Below the pieces are notes generated by a model. That model searched no databases. It saw only the letters and a program-made list of their open reading frames with translations, and was not told the origin of the DNA. Shown here in pieces: positions 1 to 12,203 of a DNA stretch of 64,000 bases. Made by a program: the position numbers and the translations under genes. The DNA comes from Babylonia areolata (lineage: Eukaryota > Mollusca > Gastropoda > Neogastropoda > Buccinidae): contig NC_134877.1 in the NCBI RefSeq assembly GCF_041734735.1, forward strand, positions 68,168,192 through 68,232,191, written 5' to 3'. Each line of letters begins with the position of its first letter. Within the stretch, counting starts at the first letter, position 1.

Positions 1-418
1 CAAATGAAAGCGTTTTCACGCCGGTCATTCACACGCATGCAGAACTCTAAACTGGGAAAACTGAAGACAAGGAAGAGGCAGGGGAGGGAGGCATTTTTGT
101 GCTGTCCTCCCTCCCCCCCCCCCCCCCCCCCCCCCCCCCCCACCAGTTTTGTCGAGGACTACCATGCCGAAGGTTACCCAAGTGTAGTACCAGTTGGGTG
201 ATTTCACCAGCATAAGAACGGTAGCTCACTCGTGTTGCTCTCACGCCCAGCGCTTGCTGTTCTTCGCCGTCTAACGAGCGTGTAGGCCCGAGCTTGGGTT
301 GTTTACTGTTCGCAGAAAACCACTCTCCCCGCGGTTTCCCATTGCTCGTCGCGCTCTTCTCCTTCTGCGTCCAACTATCGACTTTATCGATTCAGCCACT
401 GGGGGCAAAGGTCACAGG

Positions 419-452
<34 letters not shown>

Positions 453-2175
453 GAGGGCTGGGGGAGGGGAAGGGAGGGTAAAAAAATCGAAGTAGTTCCC
501 GGTCCGCCACCGAACGGCAGCGGACGACGTCGACTTGCGAAATTTCGTAGTAACTCTTGCAGCGCTACCTCGCTGTGTGTTGGGGTTTGTGCAGACAGGC
601 CGCCTTGTTTTCCCTGTTCGATGCCTTTGGGGCTGCGTGCGTGCTGAGGCGGTGCCCGGCCGATGCGGGCGCACACGACGCCATGGCGTTCACAGCCCCA
701 GTCACTGGCACGGAAACGATCGAAGGGGAAACCCAGTTCTCCTCACCGCTGCGCGCGGGGCTAAAAATAGCCTGACCTTAGCCCACCACCCAAAGCACAC
801 ATGTGTTTATCGGCGGTGTGTACGTGTGTGTGTGTATGTGTGTGTGTCTGTGTGTGTACTCGTGGCGGAGGGTAGTCGGCTGAACTCGGGAACAGCGTCA
901 GGGAAGGCGGACAGACTTGCGACTGTGCCAGCACTTCACTGGGATTCTCACACACTGTTTGCTGGGCTGTTTGTGTGTTGAGTGGGGGTGGTGGTAGTGG
1001 TGAATGATTGACGGGGGGAAAAAATAATGTGGGAAGAAACTCCTGCCCCAACACTGCATTCTGTTTGGAACCCCTGCGGCTAACGTGTAGCTTGGGGTGT
1101 TGCACAGACAACCGACCCTCTCTCAGTGCTGGAAACACAAACACATGGCACGTTGGAGAAGATGTAGCTGACATGTTTTTGGACGTTTGTTTGTGGTTAG
1201 TGGAGTGAGCGCATAGAAACGGGGCACATTCTTCGAGAGATTGTTACGGCAAACGTGCAATCCTGTGCCAGTGACATTGATTTCTACGCATTTCTTCACA
1301 AGCAGCGAATTTGTCGCGCGTGCCGATCGACTGGCCGAGGCTTTCTTTTCCTCCTTGTTGTGTATGTGTGTGGTGCGCCATGCCCGTGTGTACACACACA
1401 TGCTCGTCGGATGATCGATGATGGCAGAGCGATCGATCCCCGCCGTCGGTCATCCGATTCCGATCAACACGTGCCAGCGTCACTGAGGCGTGAAAGGGGG
1501 GCGCCGCGCCCCTCCCACTTTCCCCGTCACTGACTGAGGAGGAGGTTTCGGCGGAGGAGGAGGGGAGCGTGGGGGTGGAGGAGAGAGAGGGTGGTTCTGG
1601 TTAGGTGTTGTGTGTGTACGCGTACGTGTGTACGTGCTGTGTTCAGCAAGGCCCCTTCAGCGAACAGGACCGCAGTGAGTGGGGGCTGTTGACCTGATCT
1701 GGGTCAGTGTTAGTGGGACGGGTCGTCGCGGCCTGCGGATCCCCACCACCCAACCAACCAACCAACCAGCCGATGTAATCCGCAGATCAACCAATCACCC
1801 CTTTTCTTCTTCTCGTTGACCTGGCTTTCGGAGTTCTTGTTTTCAGCTAGGGCAGGCTTTTATTTATTTGTTTATTTTTAATTTAATCTCATCCCAGAAA
1901 TTTAGTACATGAGAGTGTGAAAATAAACCTTATTGATATCTTTCCTCTTTCCTCTGTCCACTTCGTTCCTTAACTCCACGATCTGGGTGGTTTTCCTCGG
2001 GGGGGAGCAAGACCTCACTTGTGGCTCTTGTCGCAACAGAATAAAAGGGCACAGGCACCGGATCAAATAATTCCTCAAGGGGAAAAAGAAAAACCACCTC
2101 AACCACCACCACCATCAACAACAAAAACAAAAAACAACTGACATAGATGTAACACTACCGGCGGGCGAGCGAGCC
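1..2175 (+). promoter_or_regulatory. LDB1: LDB1 upstream region: promoter and 5' UTR candidate
   Basis: No convincing coding segment. The stretch is locally rich in CG dinucleotides (about 490-760, 1,240-1,560, 1,690-1,740), as expected near a housekeeping-type start. A TATA-like ATAAAAGG lies at 2,041-2,048, about 130 bp before the ATG, so a short 5' UTR of roughly 100 nt is possible; an upstream non-coding exon cannot be excluded. Low-complexity tracts: poly-C 113-141, poly-G 420-450, GT-rich 820-860. The transcription start is inferred, not seen. Confidence 0.4.
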
Positions 2176-2394
2176 ATGAACAACATGAACCCCATGCCCC
2201 CGGGGATGCCGCCCATGAACAACATGCCTCCCATGAACCCCCCGCCCCCTGGGCACGGGGGACCCGGAGACCCCTTCTTCACCTCGCCCTTCTCTCCTTT
2301 CTACAGGCGGCCCGCCCCCCCAAGCTTCATGGGCCAGCAGCAACCCGACTACCGCATCCACGAGCTGAACAAGCGTCTGCAGCAACGCAATGAG
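2176..2394 (+). CDS. LDB1: LDB1 coding exon 1
   Basis: 73 codons ending ...LQQRNE before donor GTAAGG. The first ~50 residues are low-complexity Met, Pro, Asn and Gly with an internal repeat (PPMNNMPPMNP), unlike the Tyr/Pro-rich vertebrate start. Homology begins at DYRIHELNKRL (vertebrate DYRIFELNKRL). Confidence 0.9.
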
Positions 2395-5333
2395 GTAAGG
2401 AGGAAGAAGGGGTGAGGTGGGTGTGGATGCATGTGTATGTGTTGGGGCGGAGTGTGATGGAGGGTGGATTGGAGGCTTGGCGGCCAACAGGGCACAGGCG
2501 CCTGCTTTTTAATTTAAAGTGTGTTGTCGTGTTGGTGTTGTGTGTTGTTATTGCTCTGTGTCCGTGTGGGGGGTGGGAGGAGGGGGTGGGGTACAAATGT
2601 GTGTGTGATTATTTTATATGCCTGTTTCCGTCTCGCCCTCCTCTCTCTTACTTCTTCTCATACCTCACACTCTTACACTCTCTCGCTCAACCTCTGTCTC
2701 TGTCTCTATTCTCTCTGTCTCCCCGCCCCCCCCCCCCCCCCCCCCCACACACACACACTCCTACCCCGCCCTGACCTCTCTCTCTCTCTCTTTTTCTTGT
2801 CTCACCTCCAATAGCTTTTCTCACTCTCTTCCCTGTTTTGCATGAATGCATGTATCGTGTGCTATACTGAGAAAGGCAAAGTAATTCCGTATGTTGAGCC
2901 TGGTTTTGTTAGTTTTGTAGTTTGTTGTTGTTGTTTTGTTTCTTGTGTTTTTGCTTTGTCAGAGTAAATTCTTCATAATTCAGAAGATTATTGATTGATC
3001 ATACATATATATCATTTATTCATTGCTCTATATGTTTCATCATTTACCCATTGAACATTTGTTAATTGATTGATATTGATATACAGTGTATTCATTGATA
3101 AATTAATTTAGTCAGTCAGTCAGTCATTAATTTATACATTCATTCATTTATTCATGTACAGCTTTGTTCATTTCTTCTTTGATTCACACATTAATTCAAT
3201 TATTCATTGGTTTGCACAGGGTTTGCCCTTATGAACTGAAAGTCACACATCTAATCTGTCAGAGCAGCATGGAGTTGGACACAGTGTTTGTCTCATAGCT
3301 CGCATTTCTTATACAGCATTCTTTCTTGATGTGTGTGTGTGCAAACATACGGGGCCTATGTAATAGCCCAATATTTGTGTCCAGTGTGTCTGTCTGTCCT
3401 GTGTATGTGTGTAGTGGCAAACATTGAAATAATGGCGTTTTGTTTGGCAACAGCAACTGTTACCCCACTGACACTTCACAGAGTTCAGGGAGAAGAAGAA
3501 GAATTTGTTATGGGAACCAAGTTTTGTGGCGTGCATTTATGATAAGCCCGTACTGGTCATCCCCTTCATGTTGATGTGGTAAGGAGAGAGGAGGATGTCA
3601 AGAATAAATATCATTTTTATTTGACACAGAAGTAGAAGAATCTCAATAGATGTTGTGACTAACACTTTTAAAAGTAGAAAACTGATTTTCGTCAAACCTG
3701 GAGAAATAACTGGCCATGCGAACAGCTGAATCCCTATTAAAACTTAAGGAAAGGGGCCAAAGGTGAAGGTTACAACATAGGGTTATTACAATAATGAACA
3801 GGGAAAGCTTGTAGACCTGTACAAGAGAGATTGGAAGTATATTTTGAAGTTCTTGCTGCATACTGCCTTCATCAAACTTTGTACACTGATTGGCCTTGGT
3901 GAGAAGAAACATGCCTCAGGAGTTGAGGTCAGGGGTCAGAGTTTCATGGTCACAATATGGCATGAGAGGGGAAAAAATAGGGTGGGAAAATGTTGAACTT
4001 TGAAATGTGTTAGAGCTTCAGTTTTCCCTCTAACTTTGATCATACCTGGAACAGTGGTTGCTTGTGGTAGTAAAACATGAACAGTTTCATTTCAGAAGTC
4101 AAGAGTAGAGATCAAAGGTCAGGGTCACAACAGTGTGTGATTAAAAATGTCCTGTTGCAAAATTATATTTTTCACAGTGTCCTTTCTTCTTCTGTTTTTC
4201 TATTTCCAGTTCCTTTGTTCAGTTAAATGGGTATGTTTATGAAAGGTTTGAATGCTTTGCCTGTTTTGTTAATTTTGGGGGAAAAAACTCAGTTTTGCTT
4301 TGGTAACATCAGGTAGCAACACCTCTTTATTTGTAAAACAATTTTCCACAAACAACAGCTGAGGCTGACAACAGCAAAAGAGTAGATTGCTGGAACTCCT
4401 TCAATACATAGTATGTGAATCTTTGGGGTTGCTTCATGTGTAATTTGCTGAGTGTTAGCTGTTTCACACTTGACACAGTAATTTTTTTTGTCGTAAATTT
4501 CCCTTTCACTGAGAAAAATAGTAGGGGTTGAGAATGGATGGCAAAGGCTTTTTGTGCAAAAGGAACAAATCAGCTGTTATCTGTTTGCAGTAATATGTAT
4601 GCTCAGTTGATGTATAAAGAGATATTACAACAATATTTTAGGTTCAGTTTAAGCATTCAAACCAGTTTTACATGTTGACAACCCATGTATACAGTTTGAA
4701 GCATAGGGGAAAAATGAAATTTAGTTTGTTGTTTTAACACTTCAGTAATTTCAAATAACTGGCATGCTGAATGAGTTGGGTTTTTTATGTTTGTTTGTTT
4801 TTTGTTTGTTTGTTTTGTTGTGTGTGTGGTTTTTTTTTTGTGTGTGTTTTTTAGGGGTGGGGAGGGTGGAGATGAATCGTGGATGTGGGGTGAAGGGAGG
4901 TGTGTCATTCTTCAGTGATTGTGACAGGAACAATTGTGATCATGCATAAAATTTATGTTTCTTCTGGTTTGCTCTTGGCTTTTTAGACCAAACAACACAT
5001 TTGCTTCTCCTCCTCCTCCTCCTCCTCCGAGGTTCCTCTCATTATCTGTCATTTGTCTTTCTGTTCCTCTTCTTCTTCTTTCTCCTTCTTCTCCTCTTTT
5101 TCGACATTCTGACCTCCCAAGTTATGTCTCTCTTTTTCACTGTCTGCCTCTTTCTAGCATAGATCTGTATGTCCCCCCCCCCCCCCCCCCCCACAGACCC
5201 CCCTTCACACACACACCCCCCACCCCCACCCCCACAACCCTCAGTCTCCTTTTGTCTTATTCTGACCCACTTTCTCATTCCTTCCTTCACCTTTCTCTCC
5301 CTCTTACCGGTTCCCACTTCTTCAGATTTCTCT

Positions 5334-5368
<35 letters not shown>

Positions 5369-8300
5369 CCCTCTGTGAACTGTATAAATTTTATGCAATG
5401 TATGATTTAGCAGTAGCAGTCAGACACCTGATCAAGCCCCCCCAGACCCCCCACCCCACCCCCACCCCCCCTCCCCCTACTTCAGTTTCTCTTTTTTTTT
5501 TCTTCTTTTTTCTCTCTTTTTTTGTGTGTGTAAAAGGGATGTTTTTCTTCTTTTTCTTCTTCTTCTTTTTGTTTTTGATTGATTACAGATATATGATAAA
5601 GAAAACTATTGCAAACTTTGCAGAGTGAAAATCATCGATATATTATAATATCTAATTCATTCTTAACTCTTATCCTGTTCCTCCTTATTTGAAATACTTG
5701 GCATGATATATTTTGCAGTTTTTTCATTTGGACTTTTATTGGTGATTTGCTTGCCCCACCCCCACCCCCTTTTTTTTAAGAGCTCAGCGAACATATTCTT
5801 TGGACGTGCTGTGTATATTTTAAACCACCACTGCAGGAAACATATCCAGTGCAACACGGCTCTGCTTACTGTCCTTTGCCATCAAGTGTGTACAGAATCT
5901 AGGTCATGCGAGATTGTCAACTCTTAAATAAGTATGTCTGCTGCATGTATTATATATCATATTATGAATTCTTCAAGTAATGATTTGCAGGCTCTTGCTA
6001 TGCGTGTGTGTGTGCGTGTGCGTGTGTGTGTGTGTGTGCGTGTGAGTGCGCCCTTCCAGTTTTTGTTTTCTGTTCACACCATTTTATTCTGTTTTTGTTT
6101 TATTTGTTTCTATAGCTTCTTTCTTTGTTTTATTTTTGCTTTTGATGGTGAATAGTGGCTGGAATAATTTCATATATATTATGCTGTTTGCATGTGCATC
6201 ACCCCATTTTGATTACACTGTGTTTTAACACATCTGCAGCTAAATTCCATGGACTGCTTATCTCGGACAATGTTTACATGTTGCCAGTTTTATACCTTTT
6301 TGACCCCCTCCAACACCCCTCCCAAAGAGAGAGAGAGTGCTCTGTCACCTGAAAAAAGAATCAGTTATTTTTTCAGCATTCATTCATTCATTGAAAGACA
6401 TTCATCTTTTGATTCATTTATTTGCATCATTCATTATTAAATACACTCGTTCATTTATTTATTAGATTGAAAAAATATGTATTTCAAAATTTAAACAAAA
6501 AAAAAAAGAAAGAAACTGAAAGTAAATGGGTTATCTTTTTTAAGTAACTCTGGAGGACAAAATGAATTTGCATTGTAGTGTTATAGAAAGATAAGCTTGA
6601 TTTTTGTTTTTCAGTTTTACATTGCAGAGAAAAAGTGTTTGAATTGAATATTATGTATGCACAGGTATGCCATTATTAGTTGGGGTTTTTTTGTTGTTTT
6701 TTTCAAAAAAGATGGGTTGGGGTGGGGGTGTGTATTACTAATGCTGCCATTAACGTATCAATTAAGAAATGTCTAAAGTTTTCTAAGGGACATTGATTAC
6801 TTTCAGGAGAGTGACAACCTGTGGTGGGACGCTTTTGCCACAGAGTTTTTTGAGGATGATGCCTCCCTCACTCTTACCTTCTGCCTGGAGGATGGACCCA
6901 AGCGATACAGTATGTGACCGCCCCATCACTTGCCGTTGTTTTTTGTGTTCTTTTTGTTTTCTATTCTTTTCTTTTAAAGTTTAAAGAAATACGGAAAATA
7001 ACAACAAAGAAACAAAACAATAAACCTAAAACAAAAACAAGAGGTAGTGTGCGTGATAACATTTGATTTAATGAATGAGTTTACCTTGGCATGGTGATAC
7101 TGATCATGAGAATAAAGACAAAATCACTTAGAAGTGTATGTTGAGCACACGCATGACCTCAGTTTATCATCTCAATCAAAAGACTCGACTAGCATCACCC
7201 AGACCAGCAGTCAAGGTCCACTGGAAGGGTTGAGGGGACGGTGAGGGTATCCCTGGTTTAGTGTGCAGTGCTGGACTCAAACCTGAAGACACTCGCTTCC
7301 TAGTCAGGTCGCATTACCACTAGGCCACCATCGCTCCCCCACACCCTGAATCTGTTCTCCTGTCATTTCTTTGTGCTGTGTAGATGTGTATTTATCACCG
7401 ATTTCATGTGTTCCTATGACTTAAGAATTTTTCTGTTTTATTGCTGAGTTAGATAACCAAATGAATTTCCTCAGCTGACTTTTAAAGCAATGCCAGTAGT
7501 GCTGATGTTTTATCTCCAGTCTTGCCTCAGCAAAAGATGGGATCAAAGGATCTAATTTTCATTAGTAGATTCTTAATTCTTTTGCTTAGTTGACTTTGAA
7601 ATGTGTTCTGTATTTATAACTAAAGCAGTGCATTTTGTTGCCAGTATCTCATTCTTTTGCTCCCAGAAGGGGTTAAAGGATGTAAATTTTCTTGATCCCT
7701 GATTCCTTTGGTTAGTTGACTTATAAAAATATATAACTTATACATAGTTAAGGAGACACTGTGGCAGAATCGGGTGTGTTACTATTAGACTTATAATCCA
7801 ATGTTTTCTTGTGATCAGGGTTTGAGGCCCATCTGGATCTGGTGTGCTGTCTTTGGGAAAGGCACTCTACTCTAGTTTTCCTCGTTCCACTCAGCTGTGA
7901 ATGGTTTCCGGACTTTGGTTAGGGAAAGTTTGGAGGTCGCAGTGAGAGGAATCCTGTGGCAAGCCCAAGACACAGGATATGAATTCACTGCCCCAATGGC
8001 TGTTAAAGACTATGGGACCTTTAGCCTCAGACCTAAACCAACAAATAAGTAATGCAGATCTATATGTTGCTTATATGTCTTATCCTCCAATCATGTCCCA
8101 GCTAGGGGTCAGAGGCTTACATGTATTCCTGATTCTTTTGCTGTTGACTGTAAATGTTTTCAGTATCACTAAACCAGTGCCTCTGTTGCTAAATGTCTTA
8201 TCTTCCATGTTAATGTTTCGGATATATATATATCTCTAAGGCAGTGCCTATGTTGTGCAGCTAACTGCACACACAAACACACACGCACACACGCACACGC

Positions 8301-11300
8301 ATATATATATATACCCCCTCCATGCCCCAACAAGGGATCAAATGATTAAAAAAATTTACTTTTAATGTTTTCTCTATGTCTTATCCTCCATGCGCACAAT
8401 GTAAGGTTTATAAAAAAAATAATAAATAAATTTTTTAAAAAGAAGAAGAAGAAAGGGATCTAATATTTTCTGGACCAGGTTGTGTGATGCGATCTTTGCA
8501 GTGCTAAGTGTGCTTAGAGTGACGAATGTTCCTAAGCGTATGGAATTTACTGTGGAGTTAGGAACATTCTTAACTCTTAACTTCTGAGCAAACTTAGCGC
8601 TGCTATGTTCGCTTATGCAGCCCATCCCCTGTTCTTTCTCTTGCAGCCATCGGGCGGACCCTGATACCCCGCTACTTCCGCAGCATCTTTGAGGGGGGTG
8701 TGACGGACCTGCACTACGTGCTGCGCCACACCAAGGAGTCCTTCCACAACACCACCATCAGCCTGGACTGCGACCAGGCCTCCATGGTCACCCAGCACGG
8801 CAAGCCCATGTTCCCCTATGTGAGTGGGTGTGTCCGGGAGGAGATGCTGGGGCGGGAGGGGGTGGGGGTGGGGAGAGAATGCATGGTCGGGGGGGGGTGG
8901 GGGGGGGTCTGGGAGGGAGCATGCGGTGGGGATGGGATACATTGTTTCCCTGTGTGAATGTCCGATTGTTGGGGGTGGAGGGGGGTCTGGGGGTCTGTGA
9001 AAACCCTTGTTTCCCTATAATGTGAGTGTCAGGGGGTCGGGCGAACACTTGTATCCCAGTGTGAGTTTTGGGGGTTGGGGCAAACTTCCCATTTCCCAGT
9101 GAGGGTTTTCAGGTAAACCCTGGTATCCCCTATGTGAATGTCAGGGAAAGTCCATTTTCCCTATGTAGGTGTCCAGAAAAAAAACCCATGGCCCTTTGTG
9201 AGTGTTTTTTGTTGTTGTTGTTTTTTTGGGGGTTGTTGTTTTGTTTGTTTTTTTGTTTTGTTGGAGTTTGTTTTTTGGGGGGGTAATCAACTGGCCACCC
9301 TTATTTTCCTATAACGTGTATCATAAGGAAAGGGGTTAGCCACCCTTATCTTCCTATAACGTGTATCATAAGGAAAGGGGTTCTGGAGGGGAGGGGGTGG
9401 TTCTTGTATGCATGTGTAAATGTTTGGGAAAAGCCATATTCCTCTATCAGTCTATGTGAGTGTCAGGGGGACCTTTGTTTCTCAATATATGAGTGTTTGG
9501 TGTCATATACTGTACCATGTCAAACTGATGCAAACTAGGCCTATTGGTTTGCTCTGCTTGGCCAAATTTCGCGCGGCTAACAGTGAAAAGACGGGCCCAC
9601 CGCTCTCAGCCAATCAAACGCCTCTAAAAACTATAAGCGCTTAATCATTCCTTTGGCCAAGGCTCTCCACGCCATCTTGTCAGGTTTACGCTCTGTCTCG
9701 TCTTACGCTTTTTTCGGCTGTTCAGCGTATCCTTTTGGCCTTATTTTGTTGCATGCGGCTTGTGTTTATTGTATTCTTACACCTCCTTTCAGTAGGGGGG
9801 TAGGGAGGGGGGGGGTGTAAGGTGGAGCCCTTGTATCCCCATGTGAGTGTCCAGTGGGTAGGAAGACCCTTGTTTCCATTTGCGAGTGTCTGGAACAACC
9901 CTTGTATCCCCCTATGTGAGGGTCAGACAAACCACTGTTTCCCCATGTGAATGTCTGGTAAATATATCCATGTTTCCCAATAGATGCAAGTGTCCGGCAA
10001 ATATTTGTGTCCTGATTTATGCAAATCCGTGTTTCCTTTTGTGCGTGTCAAATAAATCTTTGTGTTCCAGTTTATGCAAATTCATGTTTCCCTCTGTGAG
10101 TGTCAAATAAATCTTTGTTTCCAAATGTCAGGCAAACCCACGTTTTATGTGTGTGTCAAATAAACCTTTGTGTCCCCATGTCAGGCAAACCTGTTTCCCT
10201 TTGTGAAGGTCAGGCAAATCTGTGTGTCCGGGTTAAAACAGAGACTCACTTTGTTTACACAAGTGAGTCAAAAAGAGAGATGTCTAAAACTTCAACAAAA
10301 AAGCCCACTTAGCAAACAAGCAAGATGTTCATGAACAAGTCATTTTCCCATACCTATATTTAACAAAATTCTTGTGCTATCAATCAAAAAAATGTCTTTT
10401 AAGTGTAGTCGTGTACCCAAGTGGTTTATTATAAAAGGGGACGGTACAAAAGGAATAACTGAATGATTTACTGTATTAAAGAATAGAAAATATCCACGCA
10501 CTGGCCCAGGGACATATAGCAGGCCAGTCACAAAAGGGGTTTCTATTGTTTTATTTACAGTAGTTAAGTAAAGAAGGAGAGGAGAAGAAGAATAAAGAGA
10601 AAACAGTACAGCAATATGGTGATGACACTGGCCATTGCAGCAACACACACTCTGTGTATGACACAGCAAGAGAGAGAGAGAGAGCAGGCTGCAGCCAGTA
10701 ACTGGCCAGGTGAAAAGTGACCAGCCATCACCTGCTGTGGCTATTTATGCAAGTTAAGCGAACTGCAATGATGCCCACGTGTGCTGTGAAGCAAATCGGG
10801 GCCTATGGTGCTAGATGTTTGAGTAATCTGTGTTTGTTACAAGGTTTTCAGTGATAGATTTCTAAATGATTCCTGAGCCGATTTACATCGGACTGGTCAC
10901 AAAACAAAGAGCTCAATACCTACTTTATAATGAGTAGAAAATGAAGTGTTGATTATTTAAGATAAATTTATAATCTTAATTTAAGTCACCTGAAAAGGGT
11001 CAGTTTTAGCGAGCTTGTTGCTGAAAATTACAAACTGCGTTAAATCAGTTTAATGTAGGCGAACACAAATGGTATAGATTTAAAGATGGAATTGCGACGA
11101 TTCTTCCAGTATATAATACTTGTAGTTTACTGATCCGACAAAAGAGATATTTAATTAAATACGCTGTGTCAGAAATACAGTTTTCAGCTCACCATATGCC
11201 ATCGAGTGACACCAGTTGTGGAGTGATTTAAGTGTCGACAGAATGAAAATCAGCTTTGTATCTTCTTAATGCCTAATCTATTCTCGTCCAAATACTATAA

Positions 11301-12151
11301 TAGTGTGGTTTTAGTTTCCACCAGCAGTGACATACAGAATTGTAGACTGTAGCATTATGTGTGACAAGAAGACAGAATGATGTAAGCTTAGTGTCAGTTG
11401 AAATCTTTACACTTACGAACGATTAAACTGAAATCAACTTTGCTTTTAACTTACTAAAGTGTGTGTTCGTAAGCACAACAAATATATTGCAGTGAACGAT
11501 ACAGAGACTTGATTTAATAGATGTTTAGAAGCAGTTGTTAAAAAGGGGCTTTGCAATTACAATTCGAATGGCACTGCATTCTGCACGAGTCATTGAGACT
11601 GGCGTGTTGGTTGCAAAAAAGGCGTCTGCTATACAGCTCGTGCGTGAAGCAGTATCTGAAGCCAGCTGAGTGCTTGGCTACATTAGAAGAGACAAAGGAT
11701 TTTAAGTTTTAAAAATATTCTTTCTTTGTTATTTTATTCCTTTTTTTTTCAGAAAACAGTGAGTAGACTGTAACAAGATTTGGGTGGATTCTATGGTATG
11801 TAGACAGACAGATGTACAGTTATCAGTTGTTTTCGACTATGACCATCAGAACAGCAGCAGAGGTAACACAGCTGCTGTCCTGACTATGTGGGCAAGAATT
11901 TATAATGGAAAGTGTCTTGCCCAAGTCGCTTCTGCACTTTCTCAGCCAAGAGAGCCATAGGACAGTTCCCATTAGGATTGTTCCCAAAGGCAGACTCGCC
12001 CTCAGGGCTGCAGCAGTAGGAGCCAATGCAATCTTTTCTCCTGCATTGAGAATCATAGTTTATCACAAATGACTAAGCTGTAAAAGAGTAGATTGTACAG
12101 TTCTCACTCTGCTGTTGGCCCAACTGTAAGTTTATGTGGATCTTTGAGAGA

Positions 12152-12203
<52 letters not shown>

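Larger units (their letters stand above)
6910..8646 (+). other. LDB1 intron 2
   Basis: Holds two tRNA-headed SINE copies (about 7,180-7,342 minus; 7,752-8,035 plus), a CA/TA microsatellite near 8,272-8,312 and a fold-back repeat (8,480-8,625) that ends 21 bp before exon 3. The rest is AT-rich without coding signal. Confidence 0.6.
8942..10240 (+). repeat. Decayed minisatellite of splice-donor-like units
   Basis: About 20 irregular units of 28-45 bp built on AAACCCTTGTTTCCCTATGTGAGTGTCAGG-type text (shown here only as a pattern): a Pyr-rich CCCTAT followed by GTGAGTGTC and a CAGGCAAA-like link. Copies near 8,942, 9,005, 9,120, 9,450, 9,835, 9,900, 9,940, 10,085 and 10,200 are clearest. Unit 0 appears to be the true exon-3 end and donor at 8,810-8,835. 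Interrupted at 9,190-9,290 (GT-rich) and 9,515-9,790. Confidence 0.7.

Noticed and set aside
5042-5398. Frames with poly-Gly, poly-Pro or THTHTH
   Set aside because: Translations of poly-C and GT microsatellites in an intron.
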